Assembly: GCF_015694345.1 (NCBI RefSeq)
Contig: NZ_JADQDC010000002.1
Span: 1-64,000, forward strand
Source: Novosphingobium jiangmenense
GTDB lineage: Bacteria > Pseudomonadota > Alphaproteobacteria > Sphingomonadales > Sphingomonadaceae
Length of the DNA stretch: 64,000 nucleotides
Reading direction: 5' to 3'
A model generated the notes under the pieces. It saw nothing but the letters and a program-made list of their open reading frames with translations. It was not told the origin of the DNA and made no database searches. Both the position numbers and the translations under genes were made by a program. Of this stretch, positions 9,619-18,212 are shown one piece after another. The first letter of the stretch is position 1, and every line of letters begins with the position of its first letter.

Positions 9619-11169
9619 TCAGAGGCAGGCTTCGAGGTAAGCCTGATCAAAACCGAACTGGCGCGCCTTTTCCAGGGTGTAAGGGCGCAGACCCGACGGG
9701 CGGAATTCACCGATGATCTTGCCCTCTTCGGTCTCGTCCAGATACTCGAACTTGAACAGTTCCTGCGTCACGATCACGTCGCCTTCCATCCCGATCACTT
9801 CGGTGATGTTGGTCGTGCGGCGCGAACCGTCGCGCAGGCGCTTGACCTGCACGATGATGTCGACCGATTCCGCGATCTGGCGCGAAATGGCTTCCTTCGG
9901 GATCTTGATGTCGCCCATCATGATCATGTTTTCCATACGGCCCAGACACTCGCGCGGGCTGTTCGCGTGGAGCGTACACATCGAGCCGTCGTGGCCGGTG
10001 TTCATCGCGGCGAGCAGGTCGAAGCATTCCGCGCCACGAATTTCGCCGAGGATGATGCGGTCAGGACGCATACGCAGGGCGTTCTTCACAAGGTCACCGA
10101 TGGTGATCGCGCCTTGGCCTTCAAGGTTCGGCGGGCGGGTTTCGAGCGGCAGCCAGTGCGGCTGCTGCAGGCGAAGTTCGGCGGCGTCTTCGATGGTCAG
10201 CACGCGCTCGCCCGGATCGATCATCTTCGACAGGGCGTTGAGCATGGTCGTCTTGCCCGAACCGGTACCGCCCGAGATGACGATGTTCATGCGGCAGGCG
10301 CCCGCGATCTTGAGCGCGGTGCACATCTTGTCGGACATAGAGCCGAAATCGCGCAGCATGTCGAGCGTGATCGGCTTCTCGGAGAACTTGCGGATCGAGA
10401 TGGCGGTGCCGCGCAGGGAGAGCGGCGGCACGATGACGTTGACACGGCTGCCGTCCTTGAGGCGGGCGTCGGCCAGCGGCGTGGTCTGGTCGACGCGGCG
10501 GCCGACCTGGTTGACGATCCGCTGCGCGATCTGGAACAGGTGGCTTTCGTCGCGGAACCGGATCGGGGCGAGCTGAAGCTTGCCCTTTTTTTCGATGTAG
10601 GTCTGCTCTGGCCCGTTGACCATGATGTCCGACACGTCGGGGTCGTTGAGCAATTCCTCGAGCGGACCGAAGCCGAGCAATTCGTCGATCAGCACCTTTT
10701 CCAGCGCGAACTGTTCGCGGCGGTTCAGGGTAACCTTCAGTTCCGCCAGAACTTCAAGGATGATCGGGCGGAACTCTTCCGAAAGCTCGTCCTTGGTCAG
10801 CGTGGCCGCCGCTTCCGGATCGACGCGTTCGAGCAGGCGCGGCAGCACCTGTTCCTTGATCTTGTGAACCGAGGCCTCGAAGCCTTCCGCCTGGTAGTTG
10901 CCCTCGTTCACGCCATTGGCGCGATCAGCAAGGCGGGTGAGCGCATCAGCCTTGAGCGACGCGGCGTTTGCCGGCGCATCGACCGGGTCCATCGGTGGCA
11001 GCGGCGGAAACTGATCGCCGCCCATGGGCATTGGCATCGGTACGGCGGCCGGCGAGGGACTCGCTGCTTGCGGTGCCTCGCCATTGCGCATGGGGCGCGC
11101 GACGCCAAACGAAGGACGGCCTCCGCTGCTCGTGCCTGCAATACCGTTCTTTCGCCCGAAAGCGCTCAT
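9619..11169 (-). CDS. cpaF: CpaF/TadA-type pilus assembly ATPase
   Basis: A 516-residue secretion ATPase of the tight-adherence (Tad) pilus family. The N-terminal 70 residues are Pro/Met-rich and probably disordered. The core has PDVSDIMVNGPEQTYIE, Walker A VISGGTGSGKTTML (about 300-308), the Asp box TIEDAAELRLQQPHW, a Walker B region RPDRIILGEIRGAECFD, and the His box HDGSMCTLHANSPRECLGRME. It would power Flp pilin polymerisation at the inner membrane. No other tad/cpa gene is next to it, so it appears detached from its usual operon. ATG 11169 opens the gene; upstream (11170-11281) I see no gene. Confidence 0.9.
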   Translation of the reverse strand: MSAFGRKNGIAGTSSGGRPSFGVARPMRNGEAPQAASPSPAAVPMPMPMGGDQFPPLPPMDPVDAPANAASLKADALTRLADRANGVNEGNYQAEGFEASVHKIKEQVLPRLLERVDPEAAATLTKDELSEEFRPIILEVLAELKVTLNRREQFALEKVLIDELLGFGPLEELLNDPDVSDIMVNGPEQTYIEKKGKLQLAPIRFRDESHLFQIAQRIVNQVGRRVDQTTPLADARLKDGSRVNVIVPPLSLRGTAISIRKFSEKPITLDMLRDFGSMSDKMCTALKIAGACRMNIVISGGTGSGKTTMLNALSKMIDPGERVLTIEDAAELRLQQPHWLPLETRPPNLEGQGAITIGDLVKNALRMRPDRIILGEIRGAECFDLLAAMNTGHDGSMCTLHANSPRECLGRMENMIMMGDIKIPKEAISRQIAESVDIIVQVKRLRDGSRRTTNITEVIGMEGDVIVTQELFKFEYLDETEEGKIIGEFRPSGLRPYTLEKARQFGFDQAYLEACL

Positions 11170-11281
11170 CCGCAGTTTCCCGTCAGCTTCCCGAGGATCA
11201 TGCGACCAATCTGGTCAGCGATCCGTCTTCAGGAATGGTGAATAGACTTGAAACTTTGAAGATTTCCTAATGCGTGCCATT

Positions 11282-12115
11282 TCAGGACTTGCTGGCGACG
11301 ATAATGTATCCGTCGCCAAGGTCTGTCTTCAGGAACAGTCGCTGGGTCCAGCAGGCCAGCGTCATGGCGAAGCGACCGAGCCAGTTCTGCTGCATGCCGA
11401 AATAGGCAAGATCGACCGAACGGTCTGTTCCGCTGGCTGCCGTGGCGGCAAGCGGATCAGCCGCACCTCCAGCCTTTTCCTTGTTCCGGAATCGCTTGTT
11501 TGCAAGCCAGTTGGTAAAGGTTGCCAGGGGGTAACCGTAGCACTCGATCAGCTCGATTTGGACCTTGGCTTCTGCAGCCAGTCTCAGGATATCTTCGCGC
11601 TCGTACCTCCGGACATGGCCCGCCCATTCGTCGCGCTTGCTCCAGCTGCGCATGTGGGCCGGCATCGACAGTATGATTAGGCCGCCGGGCTTCAACCATG
11701 CCAGCCATTCCCGAAGTGCCTGCGCATCCTGCTCGATGTGTTCAAGCACCTCGAACGCCAGAAGAATGTCGAAACCTTCGTTCCAGTCGGAAGAAGGATC
11801 GCTGACGATCTGCGTGCGATTTGCACCGTTGTTCATGGTCCGTGCCACCGACGCGGCGGCGGGGGCGGCTTCAAGGCCGGTGCATTCGTGCCCGAGATCG
11901 GCCAGTTCGCGCAGCAAGGCGCCAGCGCCGCAGCCTACCTCCAGGACACGTCCCGGCGCTCGTGCGGCCAGAGCTGCCAAGATGCGCTCTCGCCGAAGTA
12001 CGTAGCGAGGGGCCGGCACCCATGATCCTTCCAGCATAGGCCCGTATTGCCTGTCCTTGCGGAACAGGTTTTCCCGGGCTTCGGACGGGGCGAGGGGCAT
12101 CGTGGTCGTGCTCAC
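11282..12115 (-). CDS. class I SAM-dependent methyltransferase
   Basis: A 277-residue methyltransferase. Motif I VLEVGCGAGALLRELA (about 58-71) binds S-adenosylmethionine. FDILLAFEVLEHIEQD and LKPGGLIILSMPAHM match motifs II and III of the Methyltransf_11/23 group. It is the last gene of the five-gene minus-strand glycan operon; its start overlaps the glycosyltransferase stop by four bases. The position suggests it methylates a sugar or a lipid-linked saccharide made by the operon, but the acceptor cannot be read from the sequence. Confidence 0.82.
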   Translation of the reverse strand: MSTTTMPLAPSEARENLFRKDRQYGPMLEGSWVPAPRYVLRRERILAALAARAPGRVLEVGCGAGALLRELADLGHECTGLEAAPAAASVARTMNNGANRTQIVSDPSSDWNEGFDILLAFEVLEHIEQDAQALREWLAWLKPGGLIILSMPAHMRSWSKRDEWAGHVRRYEREDILRLAAEAKVQIELIECYGYPLATFTNWLANKRFRNKEKAGGAADPLAATAASGTDRSVDLAYFGMQQNWLGRFAMTLACWTQRLFLKTDLGDGYIIVASKS

Positions 12116-13248
12116 TGTGTCTCCAGCACACTTGCAAGTTGTTCCCGGACGACAGTCATTCCGACCATGGGCATTTCCTTCTGCGCGGCCTCATGAATTT
12201 CTGCAGCCTTTGCAGGGTCGCACAGTTCGTTTGCCAGTGCGACCAGAGCGTCGGCAAGATCTGAGGGATCTCCGGGGCGAACAAGCCTTATCGACCTGCC
12301 AAGCGCTATGATCTCCCGTATCGCAGGACAGTCCATGGTTACCAGCGGTCGCTTTGCAGCGAGAATCTGAAACACCTTGTTCGGGATTACGCGAGCTGCC
12401 TTCCCGTCGGCGGCGAACACGCCGAGGCAGATCGAGGCATCGGCAATCTTCTGTCCAAGGAGGCTGTAGTCCACCCAAGGAACACGCCTCAGATTCCCTA
12501 ACTGATGTTCCTTGATCATGGCATCGACGGTCGGCTGTTCCTGGCCGGTGCCGATGATCGTGAATTCCATTGCCGGTGCATCGAGACGTCCAGCGATCTG
12601 GCGGATAGCCTCGACGATGACCGGCAGGCCGTGCAACGGAATGAACTGGCCGTAGAACAGGACTTTGACAGGCTTTCCGGTCGGTGGATTGCGCGCGGGC
12701 GTGAAAACGTCGCTTTCGACCCCGACCCAGACCGATTTTGTCCTGGCCGCAGGCAGGCGATAGAGGTCGGCGATATAGCGGGCATGTTCGCGGGTATCGA
12801 GCAGTATGGTCTGTGCGGCGCGCGTCGCCAGCCATTCGGTGGCGTAGAGCAGCCTGGCGAACAGACCGTTGGCGCGAAGCATCTGCCGGTCGATCACGAC
12901 AGTGTCGTATGCTGAAAGGAACATGTCCCAGCAGATCTGCGCACCGCGCAGTCTGGCGAAAGGGTAGAGGATCAGAACATCGAGAATACCGGGGTAAGGT
13001 ACCACCACGCGGTCATGACGCGGCGCCCGCAAATAGGCGAACAGCAAAGCCGGATAGGCCGCCAGCCAGCGCAGGAGGACCATTACGCGCGCGCGTGGTC
13101 CAAGCACGGATTTGTCTTCGATCCCGGTCCATGGGGAGCGGTGGCAAACCACAAGGTTTGGCTCGAGTTCGCGCAAGGCCTCAAGCATGATCCGCACGCG
13201 CGGCTTGCCACAATCGAACGTGCCCCAGACGACCGTTTTTCCAGTCAT
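12112..13248 (-). CDS. group 1 (GT4-like) glycosyltransferase
   Basis: A 378-residue GT-B-fold transferase. The C-terminal half carries PVKVLFYGQFIPLHGLPVIVEAI, the typical start of the Glycos_transf_1 domain. It continues with EFTIIGTGQEQ and a donor-site segment around FAADGKAARVIPNKVFQILAAKRPLVT with the Glu-like role partly replaced. The N-terminal half has membrane-associating segments (LLRWLAAYPALLFAYLRA). It probably transfers a nucleotide-activated sugar to a membrane-bound acceptor. It overlaps the flippase-like gene upstream and the methyltransferase downstream by four bases each. Confidence 0.82.
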   Translation of the reverse strand: MTGKTVVWGTFDCGKPRVRIMLEALRELEPNLVVCHRSPWTGIEDKSVLGPRARVMVLLRWLAAYPALLFAYLRAPRHDRVVVPYPGILDVLILYPFARLRGAQICWDMFLSAYDTVVIDRQMLRANGLFARLLYATEWLATRAAQTILLDTREHARYIADLYRLPAARTKSVWVGVESDVFTPARNPPTGKPVKVLFYGQFIPLHGLPVIVEAIRQIAGRLDAPAMEFTIIGTGQEQPTVDAMIKEHQLGNLRRVPWVDYSLLGQKIADASICLGVFAADGKAARVIPNKVFQILAAKRPLVTMDCPAIREIIALGRSIRLVRPGDPSDLADALVALANELCDPAKAAEIHEAAQKEMPMVGMTVVREQLASVLETQ

Positions 13249-14156
13249 CTGCCGTCGCCTTGAGGTGCCTGGCTCGGCCCTCTGGTGAGAAGGCTGGCAA
13301 GCACGGCAAGCGCACTGGCCGCCAGACAGGCCAGACGGTCAAGCCCGACGGCAAGGAACGCCGCCGCCGGCGCTACCTTGACGGATCCCGCAACAAGCGC
13401 GGCAAGGCTTTCGCTGATGCCGAGGCCCGCCGGAGCGATGGACGCCGCAGAGCCCGCAATGTTTGCCAGGGCAAACGGCAGCGTATTGATCGGCGGCACC
13501 AGCAATCCCAGACACAGCAGCGCGAAGTGAAGCCGAACCGCGATCAGGACCAGTCCGGAGAAGCGGTGGCCGACGGTCAGCAGTGTCAGCTTCGCTCCGA
13601 CGTGTCGCGCCAGCCAAGAGACAGTCATGATCACGCCGACAAGGCCGACAGAGGCAAGGAGCCAGCTGGCAGGGGCCTGATGAAGCCACAAGGCAAAGCC
13701 ACATCCGAGGCTCGCAAGGGCAATCCACAAGACCGCTGTCATCAGCACCAGCAGCGAACTTCGCGTAGCGCTGGCCCCGGCCGCCATCAGTGCGCCAACC
13801 CGGACCATTGCTCCGCCCGGTACGGGCAATGCCTCGGCCAGAGTGCCGTATGAGGCGATTGTCGTAGCCTGCTGCAGAGATGTCTTTGCCCCCACGCAGC
13901 GCGAAAGCAGGACCAGCCCCAGTCCGGAATAGAGCAGCGACAGCGGCATGAGCAGCACTGTTGCCAGAAGCGCCCGGAGATCAAGATCGAGCGGAGACAG
14001 GCCAAGCGATCGAAAGGCGTACCAGCTGCCGCATGCGAACAGCGCGGTCGCGGCAATAAGCAGTGACGCTCGGTGGCGGGCCGAAAGGATCTGCAGCCTC
14101 GCGCGAAGGTCGGTTAGCCCGTCGATGCGACCAGTCAAAGTCGAGGTCAGCTTCAT
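13245..14156 (-). CDS. lysylphosphatidylglycerol synthase TM / AglD-like flippase-family protein
   Basis: A 303-residue inner-membrane protein with about eight hydrophobic helices. The arrangement (LLYSGLGLVLLSRCVGAKTSLQQA, YGTLAEALPVPGGAMVRVGALMAAG, and a C-terminal ASIAPAGLGISESLAALVAGS) matches the UPF0104/LPG-synthase transmembrane family. Members are linked to moving or building lipid-linked substrates. The start ATG (14154-14156) lies four bases after the upstream gene's stop; a longer in-frame start at 14249 would overlap that gene heavily. In this operon it may flip or stabilise a polyprenyl-linked glycan (inference). Confidence 0.72.
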   Translation of the reverse strand: MKLTSTLTGRIDGLTDLRARLQILSARHRASLLIAATALFACGSWYAFRSLGLSPLDLDLRALLATVLLMPLSLLYSGLGLVLLSRCVGAKTSLQQATTIASYGTLAEALPVPGGAMVRVGALMAAGASATRSSLLVLMTAVLWIALASLGCGFALWLHQAPASWLLASVGLVGVIMTVSWLARHVGAKLTLLTVGHRFSGLVLIAVRLHFALLCLGLLVPPINTLPFALANIAGSAASIAPAGLGISESLAALVAGSVKVAPAAAFLAVGLDRLACLAASALAVLASLLTRGPSQAPQGDGR

Positions 14157-14160
14157 CGTT

Positions 14161-15834
14161 TCAGAAGGACGTGAAGTAGGGTTCGGACGGCGCTGGTTGC
14201 GCAGGCATGCGGAGATTGCGGCCCCATAGAAGGCGCACGGCTCCGGCATTCGCTGCCACCGTGTGCTGGCCGCGTTCCAGTTCGATTACAGCACCGGCCG
14301 CATGGCGGACGCCATCGATCACGATGTTTTTCCCGGATGCCACTGTGTACGGACCCGGAACAACCACGCTGATGGTTGATGGTGCATCCGACTGTCGAAG
14401 ATCAAAGCCTGCGATCCAGAAGGGACCCCAGAAATGCAGGTAGCTCTTGCGCAACATGGCAAGGTCGGAGGGCAGAAGCTCGCGGACGGCTTTCTTCGAG
14501 TTGAGAGCGTCGGCGAACATCTGGTCATCGTTCACCACCAGCGGGACGATGCGCTCGCGCTGAATTTGCTCAAGGCTCGGCAATTCGCCGCGCAGGTAGC
14601 GTTCGGTGCCCCAGGGAGTCATGAAGCCGTTTGCCTTCGGGAACTGGCCCAACATGGCGCAGCTGTCGAAGTAGCCGACTGGCGCCCCGAAGATTTCGTT
14701 AGCCGCCGCGACCAGTTGGCGCTGCTTCTCGAGTGTAACGCGCTCTTCGCGGCTCATCGTGATTGCTGCGCCGGCAATAAGGGACAGGGCGATGAACAAG
14801 GCCCCATAGCGTCGCGTGGCAAGCTGGATCACTATGCATGCCGATGCCGCCACGGGAGCCAGCATGAAGACGTGATAGTAGGGCGCGGTGTTGTGATAGA
14901 AGCCGAGCGTCGTGAGCGGCAGCCAAAGCCCCGCCAGCGCGATCCGTTCTGCATCAGAGCGTTGGCTGCGCAGCAGGGCGAAGGGGACTGCCAGAACAAG
15001 CAGTGTGGTGGCAGGCGAGAAAATGGCGCCCTTCAGGTTGTGTCGCCAGTAGGGGTGGTTTGTGAGGCTGAACATCTTTTCGGCCGATGAGCCGACGATA
15101 TCCTTCGCCCCGCGTCCGCTCGCCTCGACAATGCTGTTGGCATGGAGCGTATAGGCAATCGCGAATGTCAGCGCAGCGGCGACGATCATCGTGACGACCG
15201 CCTTGAAGTAGGCGCGGTCCTTCCCGCCTTCAGTCCAGCGAAGCCAGAAGGCGCCCGCAAAGGCTGGCGCATAGAGAACGGCCTTTATCGTGACGAGGCC
15301 GGCCAAGCCGCCAAGCACGCCTGCGAGCAGCATCCACGGCGTGCTGGTCGGGCGGCAAAGCAGTACCCAAAGGCTTGCCATCAGCAGCGCAGTTGCCTGC
15401 GGATCGAAGCGGAAGGACGTGCCGTGCTGCAGGACGTAGCCTGCCGCCAGATAGGCAAGCGCGGACAGGAGGCCGGTTGTCCGGTCGCTGAACCGCGTGG
15501 CGATACCGGCAATGCAGACAAGGGTCACCAGTTCATAGCCGAGCATGAACAGGCGGATCAGGACGACGTGGTCCACAGCGTTGCCGGGCAGCCCTGGCAC
15601 CCACATGAACGCGCGCGTGAAAAAGGTTTGCAACGGCTGATCGAGCCGCCCCTGCGTCGCCAGCACGGTTAGGCTGTAGTGCCAGAACTCATCCCAGTTG
15701 ATCGCGCGGTAGAGTACCACCTGAGTTTGCAGCGCCAATACTGCGAGAAGCGCACCCAGTGCGATCAGATGCGATCTGTCGCTGGTCTTCAGGGTCGGCT
15801 GAGGTGATGTCGCCGTTTGGGATACCGCGGTCAT
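14161..15834 (-). CDS. GT-C fold membrane glycosyltransferase (GT39/ArnT-like)
   Basis: A 557-residue polytopic membrane protein. Its first periplasmic loop contains YRAINWDEFWHYSLT, where the acidic pair Asp-Glu corresponds to the catalytic motif of PMT/ArnT-type enzymes using polyprenyl-phosphate sugars. About ten further helices follow, then a soluble C-terminal domain of roughly 200 residues ending in a beta-rich PGPYTVASGKNIVIDG segment. ATG 15834 overlaps the GT2 stop (ATGA). The GT2 gene just upstream could make its polyprenyl-phosphate-sugar donor. The acceptor (lipid A, glycolipid or protein) is unknown. Confidence 0.75.
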   Translation of the reverse strand: MTAVSQTATSPQPTLKTSDRSHLIALGALLAVLALQTQVVLYRAINWDEFWHYSLTVLATQGRLDQPLQTFFTRAFMWVPGLPGNAVDHVVLIRLFMLGYELVTLVCIAGIATRFSDRTTGLLSALAYLAAGYVLQHGTSFRFDPQATALLMASLWVLLCRPTSTPWMLLAGVLGGLAGLVTIKAVLYAPAFAGAFWLRWTEGGKDRAYFKAVVTMIVAAALTFAIAYTLHANSIVEASGRGAKDIVGSSAEKMFSLTNHPYWRHNLKGAIFSPATTLLVLAVPFALLRSQRSDAERIALAGLWLPLTTLGFYHNTAPYYHVFMLAPVAASACIVIQLATRRYGALFIALSLIAGAAITMSREERVTLEKQRQLVAAANEIFGAPVGYFDSCAMLGQFPKANGFMTPWGTERYLRGELPSLEQIQRERIVPLVVNDDQMFADALNSKKAVRELLPSDLAMLRKSYLHFWGPFWIAGFDLRQSDAPSTISVVVPGPYTVASGKNIVIDGVRHAAGAVIELERGQHTVAANAGAVRLLWGRNLRMPAQPAPSEPYFTSF

Positions 15835-16847
15835 GCCGCTTCCTTGTCCGAGCCATTCTCCCCGCGCCAATCAAGGCTCGGCGGGGTGCGGTCCTTGAGC
15901 GTTGCGATGTCCTGTTCGAGCCTGCGGATATGTCCGAGTGCGGCTTCGAGGAGTTTGCGGTTTGCCCCGATCAGTTCGGCCAGCACGCCGAGGAGTCCCG
16001 TGAGAGTTCCGAGAACGATCATCGCGCCGCCGAGCACCAGGGACTGCACGTGTCCGGCGCCATCACCCATTGCCCACAGCGCCAGGAAGCGAAGAACCGG
16101 CAGCAGGCCGACCAACGCAATCGTGCCGCCGATAAGCGCGAATGTGCGCAGCGGATTGTAGGTCGCATAGGCCCGGCCCATCGTCATCAGCTGTCGCGCG
16201 ATGAACTGGGGGATCGACTTGAACAGGCGTGAGGGGCGCTCGGTGGCATTCGTACGGATCGGCACGCTGACGATCTTGAACCGCTTGCGTCCGGCCTGGA
16301 TCAGCATGTCGGTGGTGTAGCTGAATTCGGTCGTGATGGTGATCCGCTGTGCGGCGGAGCGGCTGATCGCGCGAAACCCGCTGACAGCATCGGTGACCTC
16401 GGTGCCCGACAGGTTTCGCACCACCGCACTGCCAATGCGCTGGAGCCGACGCTTGATCGGGCCGAAATGTTCATTGCGGCCCACGCCTCGATCGCCGATC
16501 ACCAGATCGGCCTCGTTGGCGATGATCGGTGCGACGAGCTTGGCGATGTCCTCGCCCGCGTATTGTCCGTCGGCGTCGGTGTTGACGATGATGTCGGCGC
16601 CAGCGGCAAGCGCGGAGTCGAGGCCGCTCTGGAACGCGGCAGCAAGGCCCCGGTTGCGGCGATGGCGGACGACGTGATGCGCACCAAATCTCCGGGCGAC
16701 TTCGGCGGTGCCGTCCGTGCTTCCATCGTCGATGATCAGGATTTCGATCTTGTCGATGCCGGGAATGCGGCGGGGCAGGGCTACGAGCGTATCGGGCAGA
16801 CTGTCGGCCTCGTTGAGGCAGGGAATCTGGATGATAAGCTTGGTCAT
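15831..16847 (-). CDS. polyprenyl-phosphate glycosyltransferase (GT2, DPM1/GtrB-like)
   Basis: A 338-residue GT2 enzyme. The GT-A domain has IIQIPCLNEADSLPDTL, EILIIDDGSTDGTAEVARR and the metal-binding IVNTDADGQY. Two C-terminal transmembrane helices follow (TFALIGGTIALVGLLPVLRF and LVLGGAMIVLGTLTGLLGVL), then a Lys/Arg-rich tail. This is the layout of enzymes that load a hexose on undecaprenyl phosphate. It is the first gene of the five-gene operon and overlaps the GT-C gene by four bases, a common donor-synthase/transferase pairing. Confidence 0.85.
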   Translation of the reverse strand: MTKLIIQIPCLNEADSLPDTLVALPRRIPGIDKIEILIIDDGSTDGTAEVARRFGAHHVVRHRRNRGLAAAFQSGLDSALAAGADIIVNTDADGQYAGEDIAKLVAPIIANEADLVIGDRGVGRNEHFGPIKRRLQRIGSAVVRNLSGTEVTDAVSGFRAISRSAAQRITITTEFSYTTDMLIQAGRKRFKIVSVPIRTNATERPSRLFKSIPQFIARQLMTMGRAYATYNPLRTFALIGGTIALVGLLPVLRFLALWAMGDGAGHVQSLVLGGAMIVLGTLTGLLGVLAELIGANRKLLEAALGHIRRLEQDIATLKDRTPPSLDWRGENGSDKEAA

Positions 16848-17028
16848 GTGGCCCCGTTTCCGTCCTTGCGCGAAAGGCCCCCGGCGCCCCGCAAGTCCGT
16901 ATTTCTAGGGCGGCATGGTTAACTACCGGTAAAGTGCCGCACTTCCTGCTGGAGCGGACGCGACTTGGCCGCTAGAGCTTTGGTTATGGTCGATAACCAC
17001 GTGGTGCGGCGCAAGGGAAACTCTTAGC
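16848..17028. promoter_or_regulatory. divergent intergenic promoter region with an inverted repeat
   Basis: This 181-base gap separates the glycan operon (minus) from the DMT transporter (plus) and must hold both promoters. It contains a perfect six-base inverted repeat GGTTAT-n5-ATAACC (16982-16998), which could be a regulator site for the transporter. I see no convincing -35/-10 pair. Confidence 0.35.
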
Positions 17029-17931
17029 TTGCAGGAAAGTCACAGGTCCGGATTGCTGTTTGCCCTGGGCGGTTTTGCGCTGCTTTCGGTCGGTGACGTG
17101 CTGGTCAAGAGCATGGCCGGGGCATGGCCAGGCACTGCGATCGGCGCCTTGCGCTATGTCTTCGGTGCGGCGGGGCTGGGGCTCATCCTGCTGATCCGTG
17201 AAGGACCCAAGGGCTTTGCCTTTCCCAAGCTGCGCTGGCAGGTGCTGCGCGGTTTCAGCGTGGCGATGTCGGCGATGTCGTTCTTCAGTGCCGTTCATCT
17301 CATGCCGATCGGCGAGGCGACTGCGATCTCGTTTACCAGCCCGATGATCACGGCGATCCTTGCCGCGCTGCTGCTGGGCGAACCGATGCGCCGCGAGACA
17401 TGGATCGCGACGATCGTGGCCTTTTCCGGCGTGCTTATCATCCTGCGTCCCAATCTGGCGTTGCTGGGACCGGTCGCTCTCTTGCCGGTGGTGGCCGCAA
17501 CCGGGATGGCCTCCCTCATGGTGGCGAACCGCAAGGTCGCGGGCACCGGGTCTGCGCTGTCCATGCAGTTCAATGTGGCACTGATTGGCGCGGTTTTTCT
17601 GTGCATTGGCACCGCCGCAGGACATTTCAGTGGGGTGCATTTCTTCGCGGTTCCGGCCTTGCCGACCTCGGTCTTGATCAAGTCCGCGATCATTGCGGTT
17701 TCGGCGAGTTGTGCGCACGCCCTGATCTACCTGGCGACCACGCGGGCCGGTGCAGCATCGATTGCGCCGATGACTTATGTGCAGTTGCTGATGGCAGGCA
17801 CGTTCGGATGGGCCCTGTTCGGCGAGCGGCCTGACATCGTTGCTGCGGCAGGGGCTCTCATCATCGTCGGTGCCGGACTCTACCTCTGGCGGTCGGGAAG
17901 GCCACCGTCGGAACCCGCCATGACCGATTGA
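17029..17931 (+). CDS. EamA-family DMT transporter
   Basis: A 300-residue inner-membrane permease with about ten helices in two EamA domains. Motifs: GDVLVKSMAGAWPGTAIGALRYVFGA, EATAISFTSPMITAILAALLLGEPMRRETW, and in repeat two SIAPMTYVQLLMAGTFGWALFGERPD. The start TTG at 17029 has AGGGAAA upstream at 17014-17019. The stop overlaps the HNH gene start (TGATG). The substrate is unknown. It is a different member from the EamA gene near 8.4-9.3 kb; the sequences share only family motifs. Confidence 0.83.
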   Translation: MQESHRSGLLFALGGFALLSVGDVLVKSMAGAWPGTAIGALRYVFGAAGLGLILLIREGPKGFAFPKLRWQVLRGFSVAMSAMSFFSAVHLMPIGEATAISFTSPMITAILAALLLGEPMRRETWIATIVAFSGVLIILRPNLALLGPVALLPVVAATGMASLMVANRKVAGTGSALSMQFNVALIGAVFLCIGTAAGHFSGVHFFAVPALPTSVLIKSAIIAVSASCAHALIYLATTRAGAASIAPMTYVQLLMAGTFGWALFGERPDIVAAAGALIIVGAGLYLWRSGRPPSEPAMTD

Positions 17932-18212
17932 TGCCTGCCGTTATTGGCCCATGCTGGCTTTGCAGGCGCGATCTGGGACGTCGGGTGGAACTGCATCACC
18001 CCGTTCCCAAAAGCAGGGGCGGAAGGACTTCCGTGCCCTTGCACCCGATCTGCCATCGCACCTTGCACGCCACGTTCCCGAATGCGGACCTGGCGCGAAT
18101 GGGCGACAATCTTGCGCTGCTCCGCGCCAATCCTGATCTGGCGCGCTTCCTGCTCTGGATTGCCGACAAGCATCCGGACTTTCATGCGCCAACGGCGCGC
18201 AAGAAGCGTTAG
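17931..18212 (+). CDS. small HNH-type protein
   Basis: A 93-residue protein that is almost all one HNH-like zinc fold. CWLC (C8, C11) starts the metal knuckle, VELHHPVPKSRGG carries the His pair (H22-H23), and PICHRTLHATF (C41, H42, H46) closes it. HNH proteins cut or nick DNA, but such short stand-alone ones may have other roles. The ATG overlaps the DMT transporter stop; a TTG three bases upstream is the alternative start. It converges with the HAD gene, with four bases of 3' overlap. Confidence 0.72.
   Translation: MPAVIGPCWLCRRDLGRRVELHHPVPKSRGGRTSVPLHPICHRTLHATFPNADLARMGDNLALLRANPDLARFLLWIADKHPDFHAPTARKKR

Noticed and set aside
9967-11241. 424-residue plus-strand frame opposite cpaF
   Set aside because: Antisense of cpaF, whose Walker and His boxes are clear on the minus strand.
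17931-18212. HNH protein considered as part of a mobile intron or restriction system
   Set aside because: No intron, methylase, phage or repeat is adjacent, and the gene is coupled to a DMT transporter.
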